This document shows, in pieces, positions 1-8,700 of a stretch of DNA of 64,000 nt. The position numbers and the translations under genes were made by a program. The DNA comes from Novosphingobium sp049354825 (GTDB lineage Bacteria; Pseudomonadota; Alphaproteobacteria; Sphingomonadales; Sphingomonadaceae). Every line of letters starts with the position of its first letter. Within the stretch, counting starts at the first letter, position 1. Under the pieces are notes generated by a model. The model was not told the origin of the DNA and made no database searches. It was given only the letters and a program-made list of their open reading frames with translations. The stretch lies in assembly GCF_049354825.1 (NCBI RefSeq), contig NZ_CP186480.1, positions 1,860,001-1,924,000 on the forward strand, given 5' to 3'.

Positions 1-1
1 G

Positions 2-430
2 GGCCTGGAGCTGTGCGAAGGCTTCATTGGCCAGATGCCGCTCCAGGCCGAGTGCGAGGAAGTTCTTCCCGCCGCCGCCGCCTGGCAGGCGCTGGCGACG
101 CGCCCGGTGCAGGCAATCACGGCGCTGGAAGGCATCGCCGCAAGCGGCCAGCGCACCGCGCTGGCGGCCACGGCCTATGCGGTCGAGCTCGATGCCGACG
201 GCGTCGGCCGCGTGCTGGTGATGGATGCGGGCGAGGCTGGCCGCGTGGCGGTGCGCTTTACCGCCGGGATCGCCGCCGACTGGCTCGTCCTGCCCGATGC
301 GCTGCGCCAAGGCGTGGTCCGCTATGCCGCCAACGCCTGGAGCGAACGCCAGAGCGCCGAGGCCGCGCCGGCGCTGCCCGCCGCGGTTGCCGCGCTGTGG
401 CAGCCGTGGCGCCGGATGCGGCTGGCATGA
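2..430 (+). CDS. GTA/phage head-tail adaptor (gp6-like), 5' end outside the window
   Basis: The reading frame is open from the first bases of the window and ends at the TGA at 428-430, so about 142 C-terminal residues are visible. They match, by pattern, the head-tail adaptor family of gene transfer agents (RcGTA g6, TIGR02215 type): an early EEVLPA segment, a beta-rich middle and the ending WQPWRRMRLA. The protein would form the ring joining portal and tail. The next small gene starts inside its stop codon (ATGA overlap). Everything downstream to 8664 is tail morphogenesis, which supports the call. The true start and the capsid, portal and terminase genes must lie upstream. Confidence 0.7.
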   Translation, partial: GLELCEGFIGQMPLQAECEEVLPAAAAWQALATRPVQAITALEGIAASGQRTALAATAYAVELDADGVGRVLVMDAGEAGRVAVRFTAGIAADWLVLPDALRQGVVRYAANAWSERQSAEAAPALPAAVAALWQPWRRMRLA

Positions 431-570
431 GCGGCGATCCCTTCGCCGCGCTGGTCGCGGCCGCGCTGCGCATCGCCGCCGCCCGCCGCGCTGCCCGCGC
501 GCTCAGCCCCGAGCGGCGCTGGCGCGACGCGCGGCTGGTCTGGCCCCGCTTCGCCCGGAAGGAGCCATGA
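427..570 (+). CDS. small hypothetical protein in the position of GTA g7
   Basis: A 47-residue reading frame starts with ATG overlapping the previous stop (ATGA) and ends in a TGA that overlaps the next start. The product is rich in Ala and Arg and ends in FARKEP. In RcGTA this slot between the adaptor and the tail terminator is held by the head-closure protein g7, which is about twice as long. The tight overlaps on both sides argue that the frame is translated, but the sequence is too short and biased to assign a family. It may be a reduced g7, a lineage-specific small protein, or a spacer ORF. Confidence 0.5.
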   Translation: MSGDPFAALVAAALRIAAARRAARALSPERRWRDARLVWPRFARKEP

Positions 571-956
571 TGGAAATCGCCCTGCGCGCCGCGCTGATCG
601 ACTGGCTCGAGATGGACCCCGCGCTTGCCGCGCTGAACGCCGTTGTGGAGGAAGCCCCGCTCCGCTCCGAGCTGCCGTGGCTTGCCATCGCCGCCAGCGC
701 CAGTGCCGACTGGAGCACCAAGGACGCCGCCGGCCGCGAAGTCCGCATCGCGCTGGAACTGCATTGCCGCGGCGATGCGCCCGGAACCGCGGCCGGCCTT
801 GTTCGCGCCATCGAAGACCGCATCGCCGCGCTGCCGCCCGACCAGGACGGCTTCGCCGTCGTCACCAGCCAGTTCCTGCGTTCGCGCGCCGAACAGCGCG
901 CCGCGAACACGCGCGCGATCCTGCTCGAATACCGGTTTCGCATCCTGTCCGGCTGA
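567..956 (+). CDS. DUF3168 tail terminator protein (GTA g8-like)
   Basis: This encodes 129 residues, with start ATGATG overlapping the previous TGA and GGAAGGAG just upstream as ribosome binding site. The sequence has the DUF3168 shape: an N-terminal helix (ALRAALIDWLEMDPALAAL), a beta strand with LPWLAIA, and the C-terminal strand ILLEYRFRILSG. In phages and GTAs the DUF3168 protein caps the tail tube and joins it to the head. Its place between the adaptor and the major tail protein matches the RcGTA order. No oddity is visible. Confidence 0.75.
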   Translation: MMEIALRAALIDWLEMDPALAALNAVVEEAPLRSELPWLAIAASASADWSTKDAAGREVRIALELHCRGDAPGTAAGLVRAIEDRIAALPPDQDGFAVVTSQFLRSRAEQRAANTRAILLEYRFRILSG

Positions 957-1023
957 CGCCGGCACGGACGGCCGCAACGCCAGCGCGGGCGAACCAACGC
1001 ATTTTCAAAGAAAGGACATCATC

Positions 1024-1431
1024 ATGCCTGCCCAGAAAGGCGCTTCCTTCCTCCTCAAGCTGGCCGACGGCGAAACGCCGCCGGTCTATCGGACCGTTGC
1101 CGGGCTGCGCACCACGCAGATGTCGATCACCGGCGAAACGGTTGTCATCACGTCCAAGGATTCGGGCGGCTGGCGCGAGATCCTGGCGGGCGCCGGGACG
1201 CGCCAGGTGTCGGTCAGCGCGGCGGGCATCTTCCTTGGCAGCGACGCCGAGAACCAGCTCCGCGACCTGGCGATGACGGGCCAGCTGGCCGAATGCGAAT
1301 TGTCGTTCGAGGACGGCGCCAAGCTGCGCGGCCGGTTCGCGGTCGCGCGGCTCGACTACTCGGGCGATTTCAACGGTGAGCGCAACTACACGCTCACGCT
1401 CGAAAGCTCGGGCGAGGTCGTGGCGGCATGA
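1024..1431 (+). CDS. phage major tail protein, TP901-1 family (GTA g9-like)
   Basis: 135 residues; ATG preceded by AAAGAAAGGACATC as ribosome binding site. It contains typical tail-tube features: QKGASFLLKL near the N-terminus, the GLRTTQMSITGETVVITS strand region, and NYTLTLESSGEVV at the C-terminus. The family (TIGR02126 / major tail protein) polymerises into the tail tube through which DNA passes. Within the cluster only this gene is preceded by a longer gap (about 67 bp), which fits the high copy number needed for a structural protein. The next gene overlaps its stop codon. Confidence 0.8.
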   Translation: MPAQKGASFLLKLADGETPPVYRTVAGLRTTQMSITGETVVITSKDSGGWREILAGAGTRQVSVSAAGIFLGSDAENQLRDLAMTGQLAECELSFEDGAKLRGRFAVARLDYSGDFNGERNYTLTLESSGEVVAA

Positions 1432-1751
1432 GCGAGGCCGACGCAGCACCCAACCCCTGGCGGGGCGAGGCCGCTTTCGCGGTGGCGGGCCGCCGCGTGG
1501 TCCTGCGGCCAACGTTCGCCGCCCTGGTGGCGGCAGAGGAAGAACTCGGCCCGCTGTTCGCGCTGGTCGAGCGGGCCGGCGCCGGGCAGCTCAGGCTGGC
1601 GGAGATCGCGGCGCTGTTCTGGCACTGCCTGGCCGACCGCGGCGATATTGACCGCAAGGCGCTGGGCGAGGCGCTGATCGCGCAGGGCCTTGCCGCCGCC
1701 ACCGCGCCGCTGCGCACGCTGCTGTCGCAGATCCTGCAGGGCCGTGGCTGA
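1428..1751 (+). CDS. gene transfer agent family protein, tail assembly chaperone-like (g10-like)
   Basis: 107 residues, start overlapping the major tail stop (ATGA). It has the pattern of the small GTA protein g10 (GTA TIM / Phage_TAC_11 type): a short N-terminal beta hairpin (WRGEAAFAVAGRRVVLRPTF), an acidic helix (LVAAEEELGPLFALV) and a C-terminal helix ending LLSQILQGRG. By analogy with tail assembly chaperones it should hold the tape-measure protein during tube assembly. The following gene overlaps it by 8 bp in another frame, the arrangement usual for chaperone pairs. Confidence 0.65.
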   Translation: MSEADAAPNPWRGEAAFAVAGRRVVLRPTFAALVAAEEELGPLFALVERAGAGQLRLAEIAALFWHCLADRGDIDRKALGEALIAQGLAAATAPLRTLLSQILQGRG

Positions 1752-1950
1752 CGAGGCCCGCTTCGGCGCCGGCGCGGCGCGGCTCGTCGGGCTGGCCGCG
1801 CGCCTGCTCGGCTGGCGGCCCGACGAGACCTGGCGCGCCACCCCGGCGGACCTTGCCGCGGCGCTGGCACCGCCACCTGAAACCGCCGCGCCGCTGTCGC
1901 GCGGCGAACTTGCCCGAATGATGGAGGCCGACGATGTCCGATCCGGTTGA
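1744..1950 (+). CDS. second small tail assembly chaperone (TIGR02216/rcc01693-like)
   Basis: GTG start at 1744 inside the end of the preceding gene; 68 residues. The sequence GWRPDETWRATPADLAAAL is the recognisable core of the family of small phage/GTA proteins (TIGR02216, Phage_TAC_6) between g10 and the tape measure. The C-terminal helix LSRGELARMMEADD overlaps the start of the tape-measure gene by 17 bp. An in-frame upstream ATG at 1690 exists but would give an Arg/Cys-rich, unlikely N-terminus, so the GTG is preferred. Confidence 0.65.
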   Translation: MADEARFGAGAARLVGLAARLLGWRPDETWRATPADLAAALAPPPETAAPLSRGELARMMEADDVRSG

Positions 1951-2494
1951 TGCCCTGCTGCTTGACGTGCGCGCCAATACCCAGGGCTTTGCCGCCGACG
2001 TCCAGGCAATGCGCGGCACGTTCGACGCCACCCTGGTCGATGGCTTCGCCAAGGCCGGCGACGTCCTCGAACGCGGGCTGCTGGGCGCGATCCGCAAGGG
2101 CAGCCTGGGTTTCGAAGACCTGAAACGCGCCGCGCTGGGGGTGATCGACCAGATCGCCGCGCAAGCGGTGTCGAGCCTGTTCGCCGGGCTTGGTGGCGGC
2201 AAGGGCGGCGGCCTCAACCTCGGCAGCCTGATCGGCTCCATCATGGGATTGCCCGGGCGCGCCACCGGCGGCCCCGTCGCGCCCGACCGCCCTTACCTGG
2301 TGGGGGAACGGGGACCGGAGCTGTTCATGCCCGCCAGCGCCGGCAGCATCGTGCCCGGCGCGGCCCAGGCGCCGCGCGACGTGCGCGTTGCCATCACCAT
2401 TGCAGCGCCGCGCGGCACGTCCGCGCCGCAAGCACTGCAGCGATCGTCGCGGCAGGTCGCCAGCGCGGTGCGCCGCGCGCTCAGCGACTATTGA
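1934..2494 (+). CDS. short phage tail tape-measure protein (GTA g11-like)
   Basis: 186 residues. The first half is helical (VDALLLDVRANTQGFAADV; GFEDLKRAALGVIDQIAAQ) and is followed by a glycine-rich segment and the tape-measure signature RATGGPVAPDRPYLVGERG and ELFMPASAGSIVP, seen at the C-terminus of lambda-type tape measures. The short length fits the short tail of GTA particles, because tail length follows tape-measure length. It sits between the chaperones and the distal tail gene, as in RcGTA. Confidence 0.75.
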   Translation: MSDPVDALLLDVRANTQGFAADVQAMRGTFDATLVDGFAKAGDVLERGLLGAIRKGSLGFEDLKRAALGVIDQIAAQAVSSLFAGLGGGKGGGLNLGSLIGSIMGLPGRATGGPVAPDRPYLVGERGPELFMPASAGSIVPGAAQAPRDVRVAITIAAPRGTSAPQALQRSSRQVASAVRRALSDY

Positions 2495-2510
2495 TAAGGG
2501 AAGCCGAACG

Positions 2511-4785
2511 ATGGCCTTCTGGTTGGCGACACGCCGCATGAAGCAGGATCGCGACTGGATCCAGCGCTTCGACCCGCGCTTCTGGACCGTGGATTTCCCG
2601 CGCCCGGCGCTGGCCGCGCTGACCACACCGGCGCCCGACGCGCTGCGCGTCGACGCGACCTTTCACAACGCCGGCGACCTGGTCGGGCTGATCTGGACCA
2701 GCGAGGACACGCTCGACCACCCGCTGCTCGCCTATGAAACCAGCAGCGATTACACGCGCACCACGTTGCGCTTTCGCTGGCGCAGCGGCGGCGTGATCGC
2801 GCTGTCCGCCGTCGATGGCCCGACGCTGACGATCGAGGGGCGCGACGCCGCCGGCAGCCCGCGCACCTGGTACGTCAGGCTGTGGAACTACGCCGCCGGC
2901 AGCGGCGAGGACGCGGCGATCGTGCTGCCGTTCTCGGCCCTGGCGGAAGGCTGGGCCGCCGACGGCGAGGCGGTGCACCCCGCCGCGATCGACCGGATGT
3001 TCGTTTCGCTGGGCCGCCCCGGCCGAGGGCTGGGCCGAGCTGACCGGGATCGCCTGCGACGGCGCGGGCGCGCTGCTCGAGATCGGCGACGTGGTGGTGC
3101 CGCCGCACGGGCTGGCGATCGCGACCGCTTATGACGATGCCTGCAACCAGGCCCCGGCACGGCTGCTGCGCGGTGCCCGCCAGCTCGGCTATCGCGGCAG
3201 CCTGCTGCACTATGCCGGGATGAGCCACTTCATGCGGCTGGGCGGCGACCAGCTGGTGGCGACGGACGGCGATCCGCTGGCCGCCCCGGCGCGGGCCTGG
3301 CACGCGGAGTTCTTCGCGCTTGCCGCCGGCATGGGCTTCGCACCGATCGCGTCGCTGTCCTACGAGCTGCTGGCTGCCCTCTGCCCCGAGGCGTGGCAAC
3401 AGCGCGCCGCAGACGGCAGCCCGGCGCGGACCGGGTGGGAGCCGCCCTCGGCGCTGCTGTCGCCGGCAAGCGCGGCGGCGATGGGCTGGCTGCAAGCCGC
3501 GGCGGCGGCCATCGCGCGGATGCTGAAGGACAGCGGCGCAGCCGTGCGGGTCCAGGTCGGCGAACCGTGGTGGTGGGTCATGCCCGACCGGCGGCCCTGC
3601 CTTTACGACGATGCCGCACGCGCCGCGCTGGGGGGCGATCCCCCGGTGATCGCGGACCTGGCGGCGCCGCTCGGCACGGCCGAAACCGACCTGCTCGACC
3701 ACGCCGGCGCGCTGCTGGCAGCGTCGACCGGCGCCTTGCGCGATGCCGTTCGGGCCGCGGCCGCACCCGCGCCGGCCGAAGTCCTGTTGCTGGCCTTTTT
3801 GCCCACCATTCTCGATCCCGCGATGCCCGGCGCCACAAGGATGAACCTGCCGCCGGGCTGGGCAGCGCCCGCCTTCGACCGGCTGCAGGTCGAGGATTAC
3901 GACTGGCTGACCGCCGGCGCCGATGCCCTGCGCCGCGCGGGCTATGCCGAAGTGGCGGCGCGGCTGGGGTATCCATTGGCCGAGACCGACTACCTGGCCG
4001 GCTTCGTCACGCGCCCCGGCGACCTGGCACAGTGGCGCGCGATCGACGGCGGCCTGGGCGAAGCGGCGACGCGCGGCGCGCACGAACGCTTCGTCTGGGC
4101 CCTGCCGCAAGTGTGCCGCGACGGGTTCGTGTTCCTTCCCATGAGCGAGGTTGCCATGCAGGCTTTCGATGACGTGTCCTATCCGCTCGCGCTCGGCCGC
4201 GATGCCACCGTGATGCCCGAATTCTCGACCAGCGTGGCGACGACCGCCTCGGGGTTCGAGCACCGCAATACCCTGTGGTCGAACGCGCGGCTGCATTTCG
4301 ACATCGGGCCCGGCATCCGCTCCGACGCCGAACTGGGCACCCTGATCGCGTTTTTCCGCGCGCGGCGCGGCGCGGCGCGCGGGTTCCGCCTGCGCGATCC
4401 CTCCGATTTCAGCTCCAATGGCATGACGGGCATCCCGGCACCGGTGGACCAGGTCATCGGCGCCGGTGACGGACTGACGGCCAGCTTCGCGCTGATCAAG
4501 CGCTACGGCGAAGGCGACGAGGCCCAGCCGCGGCGGATCACGCGTCCGGTTGTCGGCAGCGTGGCGATTGCTGTGAACGGCGCCGTGGCCGACGGATGGA
4601 CCCTGGGCGAGCACGGCATCGTGACCTTCAGCGCCGCCCCGCCCGCCGGCGCCGCAGTCACCGCCGGGTTCCTGTTCGACGTTCCGGTCCGCTTCGCCGA
4701 GGATCGCCTGCAGGTTTCCGGCGCGGCCTTTGCCGCGGGCGAGGCGCCGTCGGTTCCGGTCATCGAAGTACGCGAGGCGGCATGA
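2511..4785 (+). pseudogene. distal tail protein with TIM-barrel-like N-terminal part and C-terminal DUF2460 domain, split by a frameshift
   Basis: The gene starts at ATG 2511 (MAFWLATRRMKQDRDW) behind AAGGGAAG. The frame reads well to about 3011 (IDRMFVSL) and then turns into Arg-rich nonsense. From the same point another frame continues sensibly (AAPAEGWAELTGIACDGAG) to the TGA at 4785. Removing one G from the GGG at 3011-3013 joins both parts into one protein of about 757 residues. The middle part (GYRGSLLHYAGMSHF, VRVQVGEPWWWVMPDRRP) looks like a TIM-barrel-type fold. The last ~210 residues (AFDDVSYPLALGRDA onward, RGFRLRDPSDFSS) are DUF2460/TIGR02217, the GTA distal tail protein g12. A real mutation, a sequencing error or recoding would all look the same here. 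Confidence 0.7.
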
Positions 4786-5606
4786 GCCGGGTCTGGTTCG
4801 CCGGCGCGCTCGACACCGCGGCGATGTACTGGCGGGTCGAGCGGCGCGACGGCGTCACCCTGGGGATGACCACGCACGACCGCGACCTCTGGTTCGCAGG
4901 CGTCTGCCACTACGCCGCGCCGGGGATGCTGCCGTCCGCGATCCGGCGCAGCGATCGCCTGGAGGAGGATAGCGCCGAGGTGACCGGTGCGCTGACGGAC
5001 GAGGCGATATCCGAGGACGATCTCGCGCTCGGCCGTTTCGATGGCGCCCGCGTGACGATCGGCATGGTCGACTGGGAAACCGCCGAGGCCGCGCCGCTCT
5101 ATGCCGGGACGCTTGGCGGGGTGAGCGAGGAGGACGGATCGTTCCGCGCCGCGCTGCAATCGCGCAAGGCCGAGCTCGACGCCGACCCGGTCCCGCGCAC
5201 GTCGCCCGGCTGCCGCGCGCAATTTTGCGGTCCCGGCTGCACGCTTTCGGCAGCGCGCTTCACTCACGAGGCGGTGCTGACCGGTGGCGACGGCGAGGAA
5301 TGCGCAATCGCGATCGCGTGCCCCGTGCCGCTGGCAAGCCTTGTCAGCGGGACGGTGCGCTGGCTCGACGGCGTTTATGCGGGCATCGCGATGGGCATCG
5401 CCGGGCTGGCCGGCACGGACCAGCTGGCACTCGACACGCCGCTCGACCGCGGGCTGGACATCGGCGCGCGGCTGCTGGTTCGCGAAGGCTGCGACCGGAC
5501 CCTGGAAACCTGCGCCGACCGGTTTGCCAACGCGGTCAACTTTCGCGGCGAACCGTTCCTGCCCGGCAATGACCTGGTCGCCCGCTATCCGGCGCCCGGC
5601 CAATGA
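4782..5606 (+). CDS. DUF2163 tail hub protein (GTA g13-like, TIGR02218)
   Basis: 274 residues; ATG overlaps the previous stop. Family features are clear: an N-terminal strand (TAAMYWRVERRDGVTLGMTTH), and a cysteine-rich segment SPGCRAQFCGPGCTLSAARF in the middle with another Cys pair near LVREGCDRTLETCADRF. RcGTA g13 binds an iron-sulfur cluster in the tail hub, and these cysteines are consistent with that. The ending FRGEPFLPGNDLVARYPAPGQ is typical. The next gene starts in its stop codon, so translation is coupled. Confidence 0.8.
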   Translation: MSRVWFAGALDTAAMYWRVERRDGVTLGMTTHDRDLWFAGVCHYAAPGMLPSAIRRSDRLEEDSAEVTGALTDEAISEDDLALGRFDGARVTIGMVDWETAEAAPLYAGTLGGVSEEDGSFRAALQSRKAELDADPVPRTSPGCRAQFCGPGCTLSAARFTHEAVLTGGDGEECAIAIACPVPLASLVSGTVRWLDGVYAGIAMGIAGLAGTDQLALDTPLDRGLDIGARLLVREGCDRTLETCADRFANAVNFRGEPFLPGNDLVARYPAPGQ

Positions 5607-6013
5607 CCGGGGCGGCGCTGGCGGCAGCGGCGGAGAGCCTGCTGGGCACGCCGTTTCGCCTCCACGGCCGCGATCCGCAGCGCGGGCTCGACTGTGTCGG
5701 GCTGCTCGAGGCGGCACTGCGGATGGCAGGGCACGCTACCGTGCTTCCACGCGGCTATACGCTGCGCCTGGCGGACCCCGCGGACTGGCTGCCGCTGCCG
5801 GGTCCCCTTGGCTTCGGCGCCGCGTCCGGCGCGGCGCGGGCAGGGGACGCCTTGCTGCTGCGCACCGGGCCCGGCCAGGCGCATGTCGTCATCGTCGCCG
5901 CCGACGGTGCGGCCATCCACGCCCACGCGGGCCTGCGCCGCGTCGTCAAGGCGCCGCGCGGCGCGGACGAGGTCATCATCGCCCATTGGCGTCTCGAGAA
6001 GGAAACCGACTGA
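5603..6013 (+). CDS. NlpC/P60-type tail peptidase (GTA g14-like)
   Basis: 136 residues, overlapping both neighbours. It shows the NlpC/P60 catalytic layout: Cys in GLDCVGLLEAAL, His in PGQAHVVIVAADG and a third polar position near HAHAGLRRV. The family cleaves peptidoglycan cross-links and is carried at the tail tip so DNA can cross the cell wall. The order hub - peptidase - host-interaction protein is exactly that of RcGTA g13-g14-g15. The core Cys and His are present, so the enzyme is probably active. Confidence 0.8.
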   Translation: MTGAALAAAAESLLGTPFRLHGRDPQRGLDCVGLLEAALRMAGHATVLPRGYTLRLADPADWLPLPGPLGFGAASGAARAGDALLLRTGPGQAHVVIVAADGAAIHAHAGLRRVVKAPRGADEVIIAHWRLEKETD

Positions 6014-8181
6014 TGGCCACGCTCTTTCTGTCGGCGGTCGGCACGGTCGTCGGCGGTCCGCTTGGCGGCGCGCTCGGCGCGATCGCCGGGCGCCAGATCG
6101 ATACGCTGGCGTTCAAGCCGGGCACCCGCGAAGGCGCGCGCCTGGCCGAGCTGTCGGTCGCGACGTCGAACTACGGCGCGCCCGTTCCCGCCCAGTTCGG
6201 ACGAATGCGCACGGCCGGCTCGATCATCTGGGCGACCGACCTGGCCGAACATCGCGACAAGCAAGGCAGCGGCAAGGGCAAACCTGCCACGACGACCTAT
6301 TCCTATACCGCGTCGTTCGCCGTCGCGGTCTCGAGCCGCCCGATTGCCGGGGTCGGGCGGATCTGGGCCGACGGCAAACTGCTGCGCGGTGCAGCGGGCG
6401 ACCTCAAGGTGGCCGGCACGCTCAGGGTTCACCAGGGCCACGGCGACCAAGCCGCCGATCCCCTGATCGCCGCAGCGGTCGGCGCCGGCCGCTGTCCGGC
6501 CTATCGCGGGATGGCCTACGCGGTGTTCGAGGACATCCAGCTCGCCGACTTCGGCAACCGCATCCCGGCGCTGAGCTTCGAGGTGATCGCCGACGATGCG
6601 ATGCCCAGCCTGGCGGAAATCGTCGCGGCAGCCGCGCCCGGCGTCGCCGTCACTGCCGCCGTCGATGGGCTGGCCGGCTTCGCGCTCGAAGGCGCGCTGG
6701 GCGACGCGCTCGACGCGATTTGCGCGGTCCGGCCCCTGCGCTGTGTCGTCGACGGCGAATCGGTGACCATTGCCGACGAGACGGCCACAGCGCCGCTGCG
6801 CCTTGCCGAAGCTGCGGTGGCCAGCGGTGACGGCTTCGGCGGCCGCTCGGGCGCTGCCCGCGAACGCCGCGCCCAGCCGGCGCGGCCGTTCGGCATCCTG
6901 CGATATTACGACGTCGCGCGCGATTATCAGCCCGGCAGCCAGCGCGCCGGCGGTGCGACCCCGGCGCTGCAGGCGCGCACGATAGAGCTGCCCGCGGCGA
7001 TGGCCGCAACCGCCGCGCGGCGGATGATCGACCGGGCGGCGCGGCAGGACCGGATCGCGCGCCAGACTCTGGCGTGGCGGTGCGCGCAGCTTGACCCCGC
7101 AGCCGGCCCCGGTGTGCTGGCGTCGGTACCCGGTCACCCCGGACGCTGGCGTATCGCCGAGTGGGAACTGCGCGACGGCGGCGTCGAGCTTACGCTTAAT
7201 CGCGCAGGTCCCGTGCTGCCTGATGCCGTCGCCGCCGCGCCGGGCGAGGTCGTCCCGCCCGCGGACGTGATCGCAGGGCCGACCCGCATCGCCGCGTTCG
7301 AGCTGCCGTGGGATGGGATCGGGGCCGGCACGAGCCCGGCGCTGCGGGCGGCGGTTTCGGCCGCCAGCGGGGCCTGGAGCGGAGCGGCGCTGTTCGCCGA
7401 CCCCGGTGATGGGACGCTGGTTCCGCTTGGCCCCAGCGGCCGGACGCGCGCGGTGATGGGAACCGTCACCACCGCGCTTGCACCCGCCTCGCCGCACCTG
7501 GTTGACCGGACGAGCGCGTTGGAGGTCACGCTCGTGGATCCGGGGATGGACTTGCCGCCAGCCTCGCTGGCGCAATGCCTGCAAGGCGCCAACCGCGCAC
7601 TGGTCGGTGAAGAACTGCTACAGTTCGCAGATGCGGTGCCGCTGGGCGGCGGCAGATGGCAATTGCGCGGCCTGCTGAGGGGCCGGGGCGGGACCGAAGC
7701 GGCGATCGGCGGACACCAGGCTGGCGAGGCGTTCATCCTGCTCGACGGGACCGAGGTTCCGCTCGATCCTGCGATCGTCGGCGAGCGGCCGGGCGTTACC
7801 ATTGCCGCCATCGGCGCCAACGATGCCGAACCGGCGCACAGTGCGATCGCGATGGCAGGCGCGACGCGGCGGCCGCTGTCACCCGTCCACGGCCGGTGCG
7901 TTCGCCCGGCCGGCGGAGGCCTGGCGCTGTCCTGGACCCGGCGTGCCCGCGGCGCCTGGCAATGGCTGGACGGGGTGGAGACCCCGCTCAACGAGCAGTC
8001 GGAAAGCTATCTGGTGCGCTTCGTTGGCGCGGACGGCACCGAGCGGAACTGGCAGGTCGCGGTACCGGCCATGACCCTGGATTCCGCGGCGGCCTCGGCC
8101 TTGCCCGGCGGCGGCTGGTTCGAGATCCGTCAGCAGGGCGATCTCGGCCTGTCTCTACCACTGCTCATCGCCCTTCCCTGA
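6013..8181 (+). CDS. GTA host-interaction/tail tip protein (g15-like)
   Basis: 722 residues starting at ATG 6013 in the stop of the peptidase gene. The N-terminus (MATLFLSAVGTVVGGPLGGALGAIAG) is a hydrophobic glycine-rich segment, followed by the conserved SNYGAPVPAQFGRMRTAGS, then TYSYTASFAVAVSSRPI and GVGRIWADGKLLRG, all typical of the large tail fibre-base protein of GTAs. RcGTA g15 is much longer (about 1300 residues), so this is a shorter version. It is expected to form the tip of the tail and touch the recipient surface. Its end is followed 21 bp later by the DUF2793 gene. Confidence 0.8.
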   Translation: MATLFLSAVGTVVGGPLGGALGAIAGRQIDTLAFKPGTREGARLAELSVATSNYGAPVPAQFGRMRTAGSIIWATDLAEHRDKQGSGKGKPATTTYSYTASFAVAVSSRPIAGVGRIWADGKLLRGAAGDLKVAGTLRVHQGHGDQAADPLIAAAVGAGRCPAYRGMAYAVFEDIQLADFGNRIPALSFEVIADDAMPSLAEIVAAAAPGVAVTAAVDGLAGFALEGALGDALDAICAVRPLRCVVDGESVTIADETATAPLRLAEAAVASGDGFGGRSGAARERRAQPARPFGILRYYDVARDYQPGSQRAGGATPALQARTIELPAAMAATAARRMIDRAARQDRIARQTLAWRCAQLDPAAGPGVLASVPGHPGRWRIAEWELRDGGVELTLNRAGPVLPDAVAAAPGEVVPPADVIAGPTRIAAFELPWDGIGAGTSPALRAAVSAASGAWSGAALFADPGDGTLVPLGPSGRTRAVMGTVTTALAPASPHLVDRTSALEVTLVDPGMDLPPASLAQCLQGANRALVGEELLQFADAVPLGGGRWQLRGLLRGRGGTEAAIGGHQAGEAFILLDGTEVPLDPAIVGERPGVTIAAIGANDAEPAHSAIAMAGATRRPLSPVHGRCVRPAGGGLALSWTRRARGAWQWLDGVETPLNEQSESYLVRFVGADGTERNWQVAVPAMTLDSAAASALPGGGWFEIRQQGDLGLSLPLLIALP

Positions 8182-8202
8182 TCACGAACAAGGACCCTTC
8201 CG

Positions 8203-8664
8203 ATGGCCGATCCTATCGCTTTCGACAGCGCCACCGCCCGCTTTTCCCTGCCCCTGCTCTTTGCCGGACAGGCCCAGAAGGAACTGACCGTCAACGAAAG
8301 CGCAGCGCGCCTCGACGCCGTGCTGCACGCCTGCGTGGAAGGGACGCGTTCGGACCCGCCCGCGGCACCGGTCGAGGGCGAATGCTGGCTGGTGGCGGCA
8401 GACGGTATCGACGCCTGGGCAGGGCGCGATGGTTGCCTGGCAAGCTTTGCCGGGGGGAGCTGGCTGTTCGTCGAACCACGCGACGGCATCCGGGCCTATG
8501 ACCGGGCGGCCCGAAACACCTGGTTCCATGTCGGCGGGACGTGGCTCAGTCCCGCGCGGCCCGCGCTGCCCCTAGGCGGGGCGACGGCCGACTCCGACGC
8601 GCGCACGGCCATCGCGGCGATGTATGGTATTCTTGCAACACTCGGATTGATTCCTCCCGAGTAG
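8203..8664 (+). CDS. DUF2793 domain protein, end of the GTA cluster
   Basis: 153 residues with AAGGACCCTTCCG ahead of the ATG. It has the DUF2793 pattern: RFSLPLLFAGQAQKELTVNE at the N-terminus and WLFVEPRDGIRAYDRA in the middle, found in alphaproteobacterial phage and GTA clusters as a small fibre or receptor-binding related protein. The C-terminal tail (TAIAAMYGILATLGLIPPE) may be a helical anchor. It is the last gene of the tail cluster. Behind it lies the promoter region of ompA. Confidence 0.7.
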   Translation: MADPIAFDSATARFSLPLLFAGQAQKELTVNESAARLDAVLHACVEGTRSDPPAAPVEGECWLVAADGIDAWAGRDGCLASFAGGSWLFVEPRDGIRAYDRAARNTWFHVGGTWLSPARPALPLGGATADSDARTAIAAMYGILATLGLIPPE

Positions 8665-8700
8665 CTGGAACCCTTGGCTGCCGCCTGCATTGAGCGCACT

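Noticed and set aside
2875..4614. 579-residue antisense reading frame under the tail gene
   Set aside because: It is a high-GC shadow frame, rich in Arg/Gly/Ala/His, with no domain and no ribosome site. The + strand holds the tail gene.
5755..7584. 609-residue antisense frame under the g15-like gene
   Set aside because: Same GC-driven artefact; the + strand frame has clear GTA motifs.
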